DNA of 53,456 bases from Micromonospora sp. MP36 (GCF_008119785.1 NZ_VSFA01000046.1:1-53456); one strand, 5' to 3'. Positions 1 through 8,860 are shown, numbered from the stretch's first letter. Notes: generated by a model from the sequence alone, not told the origin. A program made the numbers and translations.

Positions 1-132
1 CGGGCAGACCCCGGTGTCCTGCGGCGTCCGGGCCCGCACCACAATCCGCTCACCCTCGTCAACCACGTCCTCGACGATCAGCGGGGACAGCCCCGAGAAC
101 ACCGCCTGTACAAGCTCGTTGAAATCCTCCAC
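1..132 (-). CDS. ISL3-family transposase, N-terminal fragment cut by window edge
   Basis: The 44 codons present begin with GTG at 132 and run off the left edge. The peptide contains VFSGLSPLIVEDVVDEGERI followed by VVRARTP and a Cys-Pro pair at the very edge, which matches the usual beginning of ISL3 transposases, where a short helix is followed by a Val-Arg-Ala-Arg strand and then the first zinc-finger cysteines. The protein would cut and rejoin the element's ends. Only the N-terminus is visible, so neither intactness nor activity can be judged. The call rests on family pattern plus the terminal repeat just upstream. Confidence 0.65.
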   Translation of the reverse strand, partial: MEDFNELVQAVFSGLSPLIVEDVVDEGERIVVRARTPQDTGVCP

Positions 133-189
133 ATGGGACTCAGCGACGCCTCGCCACCCTCCGTCACCACCGAATGTGAGACAGGGCCC
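1..189 (-). mobile_element. End of an ISL3-type insertion sequence (partial)
   Basis: The first 189 bases hold one end of an insertion sequence that continues past the left edge. The sequence read on the minus strand from about 189 begins GGGCCCTGTCTCACATTCGG, which has the form of an ISL3-family terminal inverted repeat, and a transposase start follows about 55 bases further in. The exact outer base and the target duplication cannot be fixed because the other end is outside the window. Confidence 0.6.
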
Positions 190-286
190 AGCGATCCGTA
201 CAGCCAAGGCTCCAGCGCGAAGGCGAAGGCCCGGGTGACTGCCGTGGAACACGCCGAGCGTGACCGCCGGTAACGGGCTGGCGCCG

Positions 287-2737
287 TCAGGTTCCCAGAG
301 TCAGGGCGGCCAGCGCTGCGTTCGTGATCGATCCGGGGAGCAGGTCGTGGATCTCGTAGAGGTCGGCGACGCTGCCCGATTGTCCGAACTCGTCGACCCC
401 GAGCGGCACCGCAGGCACGCCGAGCGCGGAGCCGAGCCACGCGAGCGCGTGACTGGAGGCATCGTGGACGGTCACGAGAGGTGCCCGCGTCGCGAACGCG
501 GTGCGTAACGCGCCGGGGATGGCCGGCGCGGTCGCGGTCCGAATGCCTTGCCGCAGTGCCCGTTGCCAGGCGGTGAAGAGGCGGTCGGCCGAGGTGATGT
601 CCACGACGTGCGCGGCGATGCCTTCCTCGGCCAGTTCGGTCGCCGCTGCGACCGTTTCCGGCAGGACGGCGCCGCTGGCGGCCAGGTAGACCTGCGGTGC
701 CCCGGTGGCGGCCAACTCGGACGCGTCGACCAGCCGGTACGCACCGGCCAGCACCTGCCGGCGCAGGACCACGTCGCCCAGCCGGCGGCGGGCCGCTTCG
801 AAGGGCGCTTGGTCGATCGGGCGGGTCGACAGCCGCAGGTAGTACGCGCCGTCGTCGGCCGCCGAGCCCGCCGAACCTGCGGCGATGTGCGAGAGGGCGT
901 CGCACATGAGCCAGTCCAGGGCGGTGGCGTAAGCGGCCTCCAGGAACGTCACGCCAGGCAGTTCGATGCCGATGGACGCGGTGATCGTGGACTGATGAGC
1001 CCCGCCCTCGGGTGCCAGGGTGACCCCGGACGGTGTGCCGGCCACGAGGAAACGCGACCCGGAATAGGCGCCGTGGATGAACGCGTCCAGCCCCCGGCAC
1101 ACGAACGGGTCATAGACGGTGCCGACCGGCAGGAGCGGTTGGTCGGAGTGGTCCCAGGCCAGGCCAAGCTGCCCGAGCAGCAGGAAGAGGTTCATCTCGC
1201 TGATGCCGAGCTCGATGTGCTGCCCGGTCGGTCCCTCCGCCCACCTCAGCACCGGGTCGGCGTTCCATGACCGCCGCTCGGTGGGCGCGAACACTCCGGC
1301 CCGGTTGATGAACCCGGCGAGGTTGGTCGACGTCGCGACGTCCGGCGCGGTGGTCACCAGGTACGGAGCGACTGCCTTGTCGCGCGAGAGGTCCACCAGG
1401 ATCCGGCCGAAGGCCTCCTGGGTGGACACCGGCCGGGAGACGCGTACCCCGGTGGCGGTCGGCACCGCGACGCCCAGCCGGGCGTTTCGCGGCTGCCGGG
1501 CCAACTGCCGCGCGCGTTCCTCGACCCACCGGCCCTCGGCCGAGTCGGCGTCGAAGCGGTCCCATTCCCGGTCGGCGCGCACGCCGGTCCGGGCCCGCAG
1601 CGCATCGATCTGCTCACCGGAGAGCAGGGCCGAGTGGTTGCGCGGGTTTCCCGCGATCGGCAGGCCCCAGCCCTTGACCGTGTAGGCGAACAGCACCGAC
1701 GGCCGGTCCGTCGCGTCGCACTCGGCCAGCCCGTCCAGCACCGCGCCCAGGTCGTGGCCGCCCAGGTCGGTGACGAGTTCGCCCAGATCGTCGTCGGTGA
1801 CGTCGGCGACAAGGTCCGCCAGGCCGGCGGGAGCCCCGTCCAGGAGCCGCTCCCGCAGTGCCGGGCCGGCCAGGCCGAACAGCGACTGGTACTGCTCGTT
1901 CGGCATCGCGTCGATCCACTCGCGCAGCAGCGGACCGTTCGGGCGGGAGAAGAACGCCTGGAGCCGTCGCCCGTACTTGACCTCGACCACGTGCCAGCCA
2001 TTGGCCTCGAACGAGGCCCGCCACTGGTCGATCCGGATTCCGGGGACGACCCGGTCCAGGGACTGCCGGTTGAAGTCCACAATCCAGGTGACCTTGGCGA
2101 GCCCCTGGGTGGCAGGGTCGGCCACCGCTTCCCAGACGTTCCCCTCGTCCAGTTCGGCATCGCCGAGCAGCGCGATGAACCGGGACCGGGGACGCTGCCC
2201 GAAGTGGGCGTCCACGTAGCGGCGCACGGCCGCCGCGAACAGCGGCGCCGCCGCGCCGAGCCCGACCGAGCCGGTCGAGAAGTCGACCTCGTCGGGGTCC
2301 TTGGTCCGCGAGGGGTACGACTGCAGCCCGCCCCGTGCACGCAGCTTCGTCAGGTAGGACCGGTCCAGCTTGCCGAGCAGGTACTGGATCGCGTGGAAGA
2401 CCGGTGCGGCGTGTGGCTTGACCGCCACCCGGTCCGCCGCGTCCAGGTGCGCGAACCACAGGGCCGTCATCACCGTCACCATCGACGCTGACGACGCCTG
2501 GTGGCCCCCGACCTTCACCCCGTCGCCGGTGTCCCGCTCACGGTTGGCCGCGTCCACGATCCGCGTCGCGAGCCACAACACCCGGCGCTGGACGGCGTCC
2601 AGGACGTCGAGGTCGACGCGCGGTTCGGCGTCCGGAACCGGCGGGCGGGCGGACAGCATGGGGGACGCGGGGGAGATGCCCGGGCGCTGACCCGGCGGTC
2701 CCGCGGTGGTGACGGGGTGGTTGATCGTGGTGCTCAT
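287..2737 (-). CDS. Transketolase-like / E1-type thiamine diphosphate enzyme
   Basis: This 816-residue protein is a single-chain transketolase-superfamily enzyme resembling both transketolase and the homodimeric pyruvate dehydrogenase E1. The thiamine-diphosphate motif is visible as Gly-Asp-Ala-Glu at 192-195 and ends in DFN at 221-223; the GDGVKVGGHQ segment near 71-80 and the pyrimidine- and C-terminal domains follow in normal order. The start is ATG at 2737, which overlaps the stop of the upstream TrpF-like gene by four bases (ATGA), so the two are translationally coupled. A further upstream in-frame start would lie inside that gene. Transketolases move two-carbon units between sugar phosphates in the cytoplasm; with psuG/psuK nearby, ribose 5-phosphate is a plausible substrate. 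The exact donor and acceptor are not known. It is last in the RpiR operon, and the ISL3 element lies just downstream. Confidence 0.8.
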   Translation of the reverse strand: MSTTINHPVTTAGPPGQRPGISPASPMLSARPPVPDAEPRVDLDVLDAVQRRVLWLATRIVDAANRERDTGDGVKVGGHQASSASMVTVMTALWFAHLDAADRVAVKPHAAPVFHAIQYLLGKLDRSYLTKLRARGGLQSYPSRTKDPDEVDFSTGSVGLGAAAPLFAAAVRRYVDAHFGQRPRSRFIALLGDAELDEGNVWEAVADPATQGLAKVTWIVDFNRQSLDRVVPGIRIDQWRASFEANGWHVVEVKYGRRLQAFFSRPNGPLLREWIDAMPNEQYQSLFGLAGPALRERLLDGAPAGLADLVADVTDDDLGELVTDLGGHDLGAVLDGLAECDATDRPSVLFAYTVKGWGLPIAGNPRNHSALLSGEQIDALRARTGVRADREWDRFDADSAEGRWVEERARQLARQPRNARLGVAVPTATGVRVSRPVSTQEAFGRILVDLSRDKAVAPYLVTTAPDVATSTNLAGFINRAGVFAPTERRSWNADPVLRWAEGPTGQHIELGISEMNLFLLLGQLGLAWDHSDQPLLPVGTVYDPFVCRGLDAFIHGAYSGSRFLVAGTPSGVTLAPEGGAHQSTITASIGIELPGVTFLEAAYATALDWLMCDALSHIAAGSAGSAADDGAYYLRLSTRPIDQAPFEAARRRLGDVVLRRQVLAGAYRLVDASELAATGAPQVYLAASGAVLPETVAAATELAEEGIAAHVVDITSADRLFTAWQRALRQGIRTATAPAIPGALRTAFATRAPLVTVHDASSHALAWLGSALGVPAVPLGVDEFGQSGSVADLYEIHDLLPGSITNAALAALTLGT

Positions 2738-3411
2738 GCCGGGACCCGGGTGGCACCCGCGTTGGTGACGAACTCGGCGACGCGGGCGAGGTCCTTCTCG
2801 AAACCGCCTCCGGGCAGCGCCCGGTTGGTCAGCGTGAGCGAGTCCACGCCCCACGGGCGCACGGTCGCGATCGCCGCAGCCACGTTCTCGGGGGACAGCC
2901 CCCCGGCGAGGATGACCGGGATGCCGACGGACGCGACGATCCGCGCGCTGATGTCCCAGTCGTGCACCACCCCGGCGGCGCCGACGCCCGCGACCTCGTC
3001 GGTGTGGGAGTCGAGGATGAGCAGGTCACTGACGTCGGCGTAGGCGCGGGCGGTGTCCACCGCCTCGGGGCCGGTGACGGCGATGGCCTGCATGATCTTG
3101 CAGTCGGGCAGCCGGCGTCGCAGCGACGCGACGGCGGACGGCGGCACGGCGCCGGGCTCGCCACACAGGTGCAGGATGTCGGGCTGGACCCGCGTGGTCA
3201 TGCGGACGATCTCGTCGAGGTCACCGGAGACGGACAGGGCCACCGAGACTGCCTTCCCGCGCAGCGCCCGGACGGCTTCCGCAGCGGTATCTTCATCGAT
3301 CTCCCCGGGCAGGCCGAGCTTGGCCGGGGTGAGGCCGACGTGGTCGACCCCTACCTCCGCGAGGGCGAGGGCCTCGCGAGCGGACTGCGCGGTGTAGATC
3401 TGGACGATCAC
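2734..3411 (-). CDS. TrpF-like (phosphoribosylanthranilate isomerase-like) barrel protein of unknown reaction
   Basis: The 225-residue product has the layout of phosphoribosylanthranilate isomerase, a ribulose-phosphate-binding (beta/alpha)8 barrel. Visible landmarks are LILDSHTDE with Asp134, VHDW at 149-152, and the phosphate-binding AGGLSPENV at 169-177. Two family hallmarks are missing: the N-terminal Lys-x-Cys-Gly with the catalytic cysteine is replaced by VQIYT, and the C-terminal Ser-Gly-Val-Glu is replaced by SLTLTN. It is therefore unlikely to act in tryptophan synthesis, and no other trp gene is nearby. The GTG start at 3411 follows a GGAG six bases upstream. It sits between an RpiR regulator and a transketolase, which suggests an isomerase or lyase acting on a pentose phosphate derivative; that is inference. 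Confidence 0.7.
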   Translation of the reverse strand: MIVQIYTAQSAREALALAEVGVDHVGLTPAKLGLPGEIDEDTAAEAVRALRGKAVSVALSVSGDLDEIVRMTTRVQPDILHLCGEPGAVPPSAVASLRRRLPDCKIMQAIAVTGPEAVDTARAYADVSDLLILDSHTDEVAGVGAAGVVHDWDISARIVASVGIPVILAGGLSPENVAAAIATVRPWGVDSLTLTNRALPGGGFEKDLARVAEFVTNAGATRVPA

Positions 3412-3439
3412 TCGGTTCTCCAACTGGTGTCCGAAGTAG

Positions 3440-4297
3440 TCAGTAGGAACGCTGTGCGATGGCTTGGTTGAGTCGCTTCTCCTTCTCCAGCACGTCGTCG
3501 ACGTGCCGCAGCGAGTACGCGACGTAGAGGGCGTCGAGGAGCGCCATCTGGCAGGCCCGGGCGGCCAGGGGCTCACTGCGGGTCTCGTGGGAGACGCTGA
3601 CCAGCACGATGTCTCCCTGCCGCGCGACGTGTGAGTCCCGGTTGCCGGTCACGACGAGGGTGGACGCCCCGGCCCGGCGCGCCTGGGTCAACATGTCGGC
3701 CACGTCCTTCGTGGCGCCTGAGTAGGAGATGCCGACGGCGAGATCGCCGGGGCGCAGCAGGGAGGCGTGCATGATCTGCAACTGCGAGTCGATGGGGGCG
3801 TCGCAGCGGATCCCCAGCCGGTGGCACCGCTGGTAGAAGGACTGCGCGACGACCCCGGACGTGCCGACGCCGCCCACCAGGACGTGGTCGGCGGCTTCGA
3901 GTAGATCCAGGGCCCGCGCCATGTCCTGCCCGGTCAGCAGGTGGTGCGTATCGCGCAGGGACTGGATGGTGCTGGCGAAGACCTTGGCCGCGACTGTCGC
4001 CGCGTCGTCGTCGGGCGTGACGTCGTCGTGGATCAGTTGGGTCGGCGAGGCGAGGTCCTGGGCCAGGCCGAGCTTGAGGTCGGTGAACCCGGCGAAGCCG
4101 CTGTTGCGGCACATCCGCAGCACCGTTGTGTCGCTGACGTTGCAGGCGCGGGCGACATCCAGCATCGAGCTCTCCAGCAGTCCTGCCGGCTGCTCCAGGA
4201 TCCAGTCCGCGACCTTCCGTTCGGTGTCGGACAGCGACGGCCTGGCAGCCCTCAGTCGCGCCAGGGCGCTCGTCCCGTTGGTGATGGAGTTGGTCAT
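3440..4297 (-). CDS. RpiR/MurR-family transcriptional regulator
   Basis: This is a 285-residue regulator with the RpiR arrangement: an N-terminal helix-turn-helix (about 20-85, including the LSDTERKVADWIL start and the VSDTTVLRMCR recognition helix) and a C-terminal SIS sugar-phosphate-binding domain (about 120-265, with GGVGTSGVVAQ and GISYSGATKDV). Members sense phosphosugars and act as repressors or activators. It is the first gene of the minus-strand operon with the TrpF-like and transketolase-like genes, and it diverges from the ABC importer operon. An imperfect inverted repeat in the divergent spacer (4346-4369) is the likely binding site, so it probably controls both directions. Confidence 0.9.
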   Translation of the reverse strand: MTNSITNGTSALARLRAARPSLSDTERKVADWILEQPAGLLESSMLDVARACNVSDTTVLRMCRNSGFAGFTDLKLGLAQDLASPTQLIHDDVTPDDDAATVAAKVFASTIQSLRDTHHLLTGQDMARALDLLEAADHVLVGGVGTSGVVAQSFYQRCHRLGIRCDAPIDSQLQIMHASLLRPGDLAVGISYSGATKDVADMLTQARRAGASTLVVTGNRDSHVARQGDIVLVSVSHETRSEPLAARACQMALLDALYVAYSLRHVDDVLEKEKRLNQAIAQRSY

Positions 4298-4345
4298 TCC
4301 CTCGCCCGTCTCGAATTGAGCAACACCCTAGACCAGGCTGGCTCG

Positions 4346-4369
4346 TGGTGGTAGTACTACTACCCACCA
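4346..4369. promoter_or_regulatory. Imperfect inverted repeat, likely RpiR operator
   Basis: In the 105-base spacer between the divergent RpiR gene and the ABC importer gene, TGGTGGTAGTA faces TACTACCCACCA around a single central C, with one unpaired base in the right arm. Its position and symmetry fit an operator controlling both transcription units. That RpiR is the protein bound here is inferred from location only. Confidence 0.5.
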
Positions 4370-4402
4370 ACTTTTTAAGCAGTGGAACCACAGGAGTCTG
4401 GG

Positions 4403-5701
4403 ATGCGAATCAGATCTGCATGGCGAGCGGCACTGGCTGCCGGTGCCGCGCTCGTGATGCTGTCGGCGTGCGCAGGCGCCGGTGGCTCGACTGACACGTC
4501 TGGCGGCGGGGGCAGGACGTTGGAAATCTGGCACGCCTACGCGGGCCAGAAGGACAAGGTCGAGTTCATCGAGTACGCGCTGGACACCTTCAAGAAGGCG
4601 CACCCCGACATCAAGGTGAAAGAGGTGTCGGCCGAGCAGTCCTCCTACAAGACGAAACTGCAGACGGCCATGGCCTCGGGCAACCCGCCGGACGTCTTCT
4701 ACACCCTGCCCGGCGGCTACCTGAAGGCCTTCGTCGACAGCGGCCAGGTGCTCGGGCTGGACGACGAGCTCGCCAAGCAGGGCTGGCGGGACAGCTTCCT
4801 GGAAAGCTCGCTGCCGTCAGTCACCTTCGGCGGGTCGACGTACGCGGTGCCGATCGACATCGACGCCGCGCTGGTCTGGTACAACAAGGCGCTGTTCCAA
4901 GCCAAGGGCTGGCAGGTCCCCACCACCTGGCCGGAGTTCCTCGACCTGGCCGAGAAGATCAAGTCTGCCGGCGTCGTGCCGGTCGCGCTCGGTAACAAGG
5001 ACAGCTGGCCCGCGACCTTCTGGTTCCAGTACGCCGAGATGCGCATGCACGGCAGTGGCGTCATGTCCGGCTTCGGCGCCGGAGACAAGAACGCCACCTT
5101 CGGACCCGAGGCCAAGGACGCAGCCGGCACCCTGCAGACGCTCGCCCAGAAGGGATACCTGCCGAAGGGCGCGAACGGAATGTCCGACGCCGAGGCCAAC
5201 ATCCTCTTCCTCAACGGCAAGGCGGCCATGGTCCTCAACGGCACCTGGCAGATCGGCATGTCCGCGGAGGCCCCGGCCGGCTTCGAGCTCGGCTACTTCC
5301 CGTTCCCGACCTTCGCCGCGGGCAAGGGGAACCAGAGCGACGTCCTCGCCGGCGTCGCCGCCAGCTTCGCCGTGTCCAAGAAGGCCAAGGACAAGGAGGC
5401 GGCCCTGGCGTTCCTCCGCCACATCACCAGCCCCGAGGTGATGACCAAGTACGTCCAGATCCGCAAGACCATGGTCGCCCGCAAGGGAGCGACCACGCCG
5501 GAGGCGGCCGGCCCGCTGCTGGCCGGGGTGGTCCAGGACGTCATCGGCAAGGCCGACACCCTCGACCCGTTCTACGACACGGCCATGGCCCCCAAGACCA
5601 CCGAGACGTACTACTCCACCCTCCAGGGGTTGATCGACGGCTCGATCACGCCGGCGGCGGCCTCCGAGGCCATCGAGAACGCCGCCAAGGCCGGCAAATA
5701 A
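4403..5701 (+). CDS. ABC transporter sugar-type solute-binding lipoprotein
   Basis: The 432-residue product is an extracellular solute-binding protein of the carbohydrate family 1 type. It starts with a lipoprotein signal ending in LSACAG (Cys23 would be lipidated), and has the family features LEIWHAYAG near the mature N-terminus, SGNPPDVFY and a long C-terminal helical domain. The start ATG at 4403 has GGAG six bases upstream and is preferred over an in-frame ATG at 4382 that would add seven residues before the signal. It is the first gene of the plus-strand operon with two permeases. The ligand is not evident from sequence; the neighbouring RpiR, transketolase and pseudouridine genes suggest a sugar or nucleoside-like compound. 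Confidence 0.9.
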   Translation: MRIRSAWRAALAAGAALVMLSACAGAGGSTDTSGGGGRTLEIWHAYAGQKDKVEFIEYALDTFKKAHPDIKVKEVSAEQSSYKTKLQTAMASGNPPDVFYTLPGGYLKAFVDSGQVLGLDDELAKQGWRDSFLESSLPSVTFGGSTYAVPIDIDAALVWYNKALFQAKGWQVPTTWPEFLDLAEKIKSAGVVPVALGNKDSWPATFWFQYAEMRMHGSGVMSGFGAGDKNATFGPEAKDAAGTLQTLAQKGYLPKGANGMSDAEANILFLNGKAAMVLNGTWQIGMSAEAPAGFELGYFPFPTFAAGKGNQSDVLAGVAASFAVSKKAKDKEAALAFLRHITSPEVMTKYVQIRKTMVARKGATTPEAAGPLLAGVVQDVIGKADTLDPFYDTAMAPKTTETYYSTLQGLIDGSITPAAASEAIENAAKAGK

Positions 5702-5718
5702 CCACTGCGACCCGTCGC

Positions 5719-5749
5719 CCGAGCGCCCGCACCGACCGCGGGCGCTCGG
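5719..5749 (+). terminator. Intra-operon stem-loop after the binding-protein gene
   Basis: CCGAGCGCCCGC (5719-5730) pairs perfectly with GCGGGCGCTCGG (5738-5749) around a seven-base loop, and an outer GTCGC/GCGAC pair can extend it. There is no T-run. It lies between the binding-protein and first permease genes and probably stabilises or partly terminates the message, giving more binding protein than permease. Confidence 0.6.
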
Positions 5750-5769
5750 ACGGCGACCCCGGAGGTCTC

Positions 5770-6675
5770 GTGTCCATATCCACGCGGTCCCACGCCGCCC
5801 GCCGCGACGCCCGGGCAGCCCTGCTGTTCCTCGCGCCCGCGGTGCTGTTCCTCGCGGCCTTCGTCGCCTACCCGCTGCTCACCGCCGGGGTCCTGTCGTT
5901 CCACTCATGGGACGGCGTCTCGCCCCGGCAGTGGACCGGGCTGGCCAACTACGAGCGGCTGCTCGGCGACCGGATCTTCTGGGGATCACTTCGTAACAAC
6001 GTCCTGGTCGCGCTCACCGCGATCGTGTTCCAGGTCGGCGTCGGCATGGTCATCGCGTACTGGCTGGTGCGGGTGGTGCCCCGGATCAAGCGGTTCGCCA
6101 TGTTCGTCTACGTCATCCCGGTGGTGATCAGCGAGATCTGCATCGGGTTGCTCTGGGGTTTCGTCTACAACCCCTACTTCGGCCTGCTGAACGGCTTCCT
6201 CAACACCGTCGGGCTCGACGAACTCGCCCGCGGGTGGCTGGGCGACCGGTCGACCGCCATGCCCGCAGTGCTGGTGGTCATGAACCTGACCTACCTGGGT
6301 CTGTACATCCTGCTCTTCGTCGCCGCGTTCGAGAACGTCGACGAGGCGGTGTACGACGCGGCGGCCATCGACGGCGCCGGCCACTACCGGACCTTCTTCT
6401 CCGTCAGCGTCCCGATGGTCTGGTCGAACGTCCAGGCGACGACCCTGCTCGCGGTCGTCTCCTCGTTCAAGACGTTCTCCCTCGTCTACGTGCTCACCCG
6501 AGGGGGACCGAACAACGCCACCGACGTCGTGTCCACCTACCTCTTCCAAGCCGGCTTCGGGAACTTCGAAGCCGGCTACGCGTCCACCATCGGATTCGCC
6601 CAGATCCTGCTGACCGCCGCGGTCGGCGTATTCGTCCTCGGCCTGATGCGCCGCGGGAAGCGAGGAGAGGCGTGA
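5770..6675 (+). CDS. ABC sugar-type importer, permease subunit 1 (MalF/UgpA-like)
   Basis: This 301-residue inner-membrane protein has about six hydrophobic segments, the first near residues 15-35 and the last near 270-295. The cytoplasmic EAA loop that contacts the ATPase is visible as VYDAAAIDGAGHYRTFFSVS at roughly 195-215. The GTG start at 5770 follows GGAGG at 5761-5765. It overlaps the next permease gene by four bases (GTGA). It forms the membrane channel with the second permease. No ATPase gene is present in the operon, so a shared MsiK-type ATPase is presumed from what is known of actinobacterial sugar importers. Confidence 0.9.
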   Translation: MSISTRSHAARRDARAALLFLAPAVLFLAAFVAYPLLTAGVLSFHSWDGVSPRQWTGLANYERLLGDRIFWGSLRNNVLVALTAIVFQVGVGMVIAYWLVRVVPRIKRFAMFVYVIPVVISEICIGLLWGFVYNPYFGLLNGFLNTVGLDELARGWLGDRSTAMPAVLVVMNLTYLGLYILLFVAAFENVDEAVYDAAAIDGAGHYRTFFSVSVPMVWSNVQATTLLAVVSSFKTFSLVYVLTRGGPNNATDVVSTYLFQAGFGNFEAGYASTIGFAQILLTAAVGVFVLGLMRRGKRGEA

Positions 6676-7568
6676 CTTCCTCGACCATCCACGTCACCAG
6701 GCAGCACCCGACGGCCGTACCGGGAACGACCGGTCGCGGACGGCCCCGCCTCAGCACCGGCACCGCGATCGTCTACCTCATCCTGGCGGTCCACCTGACC
6801 GTGGTCGTCTTCCCCTTCCTCTGGATGGCCTACAGCTCGCTGAAGAGCAACAAGAACTTCCTGGCGTCCGTCTGGTCGCTGCCCACCGACCCGCAATGGG
6901 CCAACTACGGCAAGGCGCTCGGCGAAGGGAAACTGCTCGTCTACGCCGGAAACTCCCTCGCCGTGACGGCGGTGTCGGTCGCGCTGACCGTCGCCATAGC
7001 CACCGCCGCGGGCTACGCCTTCGTCGTCTACCGCACCCGTTGGATGCCCTGGGTGGAGGTCGCGATGCTGGTCGCGATGGCCATCCCGGCGTACGTCGCA
7101 CTGGTGCCGCTGGTCGCGACGCTGCGCGACGCGGGCCTCCTGGACACCCGTACCGGCGTGGTCCTGCCCACCGTGGCCTTCAACCTGCCGGTGTCCGTCC
7201 TCATCATGCGGGCGTTCTTCAGCACGGTCCCACGATCCCTGGTCGAGGCAGCCCGGGTCGACGGCGCGTCCGAACTGCGGGCCTTCCTGCGCGTCATGGT
7301 GCCCATCGCGCGACCGGCGATGTTCACCACCGCCATCGTCAACACCATCTGGGTCTGGAACGACTTCCTCTTCCCGTTGGTGCTGCTCAACACCCCCAGC
7401 AAGAAGACCTTGCCGCTGGGCCTCACCGACTACGTGGGCGAGCGGGTCACCGACTACCCCGTGCTGCTGGCGGCGATCCTGCTCGCCGCGCTCGGCTCAT
7501 TCGTGGTGTACGCCGCCCTCCAGAAGCACGTCATCGGTGGGCTGACCAGCGGCGCCATCAAACAGTGA
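6672..7568 (+). CDS. ABC sugar-type importer, permease subunit 2 (MalG/UgpE-like)
   Basis: The 298-residue product is the partner permease. It has an N-terminal hydrophobic segment (IVYLILAVHLTVVVFPFLWM), further membrane spans, and the EAA loop LVEAARVDGASELRAFLRVM, followed by the conserved MFTTAIVNTIWVWNDFLFPL region typical of MalG-like subunits. The start is GTG at 6672, inside the stop of the preceding gene and preceded by GAGGAGAGG; longer readings begin inside the upstream gene and are rejected. The downstream PLP-enzyme gene follows after only 38 bases and is probably cotranscribed. Confidence 0.9.
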   Translation: MTSSTIHVTRQHPTAVPGTTGRGRPRLSTGTAIVYLILAVHLTVVVFPFLWMAYSSLKSNKNFLASVWSLPTDPQWANYGKALGEGKLLVYAGNSLAVTAVSVALTVAIATAAGYAFVVYRTRWMPWVEVAMLVAMAIPAYVALVPLVATLRDAGLLDTRTGVVLPTVAFNLPVSVLIMRAFFSTVPRSLVEAARVDGASELRAFLRVMVPIARPAMFTTAIVNTIWVWNDFLFPLVLLNTPSKKTLPLGLTDYVGERVTDYPVLLAAILLAALGSFVVYAALQKHVIGGLTSGAIKQ

Positions 7569-7606
7569 CGGCCGGCCCCACCCGCCCCAACCCAAGGAGA
7601 CACCCC

Positions 7607-8785
7607 ATGGACGACCTCGATTTCGCCAGCCGCGCCGTCTACTACGAGCCCGAGGCCAGCACGCAGTCGATCAGCTACCCGATCTACATGTCGGCCAACT
7701 ACCAGTACGCCGACGACATCTACGACCAGATCGTCGACGGGGCTCGCAAGGAGGTGAACATCTACAGCCGCTGCGGCAATCCCGGCGAGTACAAGCTCGA
7801 GGAGCACGTCGCCCAGCTCGCCGGCGCCACGGCGTGCCTGGCCACCGCCTCCGGGATGGCGGCGATCTCCCACGCCCTGCTCGGCCTGCTCAAGGCCGGG
7901 GACCACCTCGTCGCCGACCTCACCACCTACAGCTCCACCCACGAGTTCTTCGACCACCGCATCCAGGACTTCGGCATCGAGGTCACGTTCGTCGACGCCA
8001 GTGACATCGCGGCGGTGGAGGCGGCGATCACCGACCGCACCCGCCTCCTCTACGTCGAGACCATCGCCAACCCCACGATGAAGATCGCGCCCCTTCGCGC
8101 ACTCGCGGACCTCGCCCACTCGCGGGGCATCGTCGTCTTCTGCGACAACACCTTCGCCAGCCCGGCGGTCTGCCGGCCCCACGAGCACGGCGTGGACGTG
8201 GTGCTCGAGAGCGCCACCAAGTTCATGGGCGGCCACAACGACGCGGTGGGTGGCGTCATCACCCTGCGCTCGGACATCCTCCCGGCGGGCTGGCTGGAGC
8301 AGGTCCGCTGGAACACCCTCACCAAGCTCGGCGGCGCGCTGTCCCCGTTCAACGCGTGGCTGCTGCTGCGGGGGCTGCAGACCCTTCCGCTGCGGGTCGA
8401 ACGGCAGACCCAGAACGCGCTCGCCCTCGCCGAATGGCTGGAAAAGCAGCCTCAGGTCCGTAAGGTGTTCTACCCCGGCCTGCCCAGCCACCCGCAGCAC
8501 GACCTGGCGCAGCAGCAGTTCGACATGCCGGGTGCGATGCTGGCGTTCAGCCTGGACACGGAGGACCAGGCGGTGCGCGTCCTCAAGGGCCTCAAGCTGG
8601 GCTCTTTCGCGGCAAGCCTGGGTGGGGTGCGGACCGTGACCCAGGTACCCGGAACGATGGCCTTCCTCGACATCCCGGCGGCGGAGCGGGAGCAGATGGG
8701 CATCACCGACGGCATGATCCGGGTATCCGTCGGCATCGAGTCCGCCCGCGACATCATCCGCGACTTCGAGCAGGCCATGCGGTAG
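7607..8785 (+). CDS. Cys/Met-metabolism PLP-dependent enzyme (gamma-lyase/gamma-synthase type)
   Basis: The 392-residue protein belongs to the cystathionine gamma-synthase / methionine gamma-lyase fold-type I family. It shows YSRCGNPG at 53-60, YVETIANPT at 149-157, VVFCDNTFASP at 176-186 and the PLP-lysine region ESATKFMGGHND with Lys205. The C-terminal region has the usual SLGGVRTVTQVP segment. Such enzymes cleave or exchange groups at the beta or gamma carbon of sulfur or oxygen amino acids; the precise substrate cannot be read. The ATG at 7607 is preceded by AAGGAGA. The gene is directly behind the ABC importer, which suggests that the imported molecule, or a product of it, has an amino-acid-like part, but this is inference. 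Confidence 0.85.
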   Translation: MDDLDFASRAVYYEPEASTQSISYPIYMSANYQYADDIYDQIVDGARKEVNIYSRCGNPGEYKLEEHVAQLAGATACLATASGMAAISHALLGLLKAGDHLVADLTTYSSTHEFFDHRIQDFGIEVTFVDASDIAAVEAAITDRTRLLYVETIANPTMKIAPLRALADLAHSRGIVVFCDNTFASPAVCRPHEHGVDVVLESATKFMGGHNDAVGGVITLRSDILPAGWLEQVRWNTLTKLGGALSPFNAWLLLRGLQTLPLRVERQTQNALALAEWLEKQPQVRKVFYPGLPSHPQHDLAQQQFDMPGAMLAFSLDTEDQAVRVLKGLKLGSFAASLGGVRTVTQVPGTMAFLDIPAAEREQMGITDGMIRVSVGIESARDIIRDFEQAMR

Positions 8786-8793
8786 CTGCGGGC

Positions 8794-8818
8794 CGGCCCG
8801 GTCGTTCCGCCCGGGCCG
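8794..8818 (+). terminator. Stem-loop between the PLP-enzyme gene and psuG
   Basis: CGGCCCGG (8794-8801) pairs with CCGGGCCG (8811-8818) around a nine-base loop just after the PLP-enzyme stop. There is no T-run. It may separate the importer operon from the psuG-psuK pair, or only reduce read-through. Confidence 0.4.
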
Positions 8819-8860
8819 CGGTGTCCCCACCCACCACGAGATCACCAGGACGATCGAAAC

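Noticed and set aside
78..1100. Long minus-strand frame of 340 codons overlapping the transketolase-like gene
   Set aside because: It is Arg/Pro/Gly-rich and frame-shifted against a clearly recognisable thiamine-diphosphate enzyme, as expected for an out-of-frame reading of GC-rich coding DNA.
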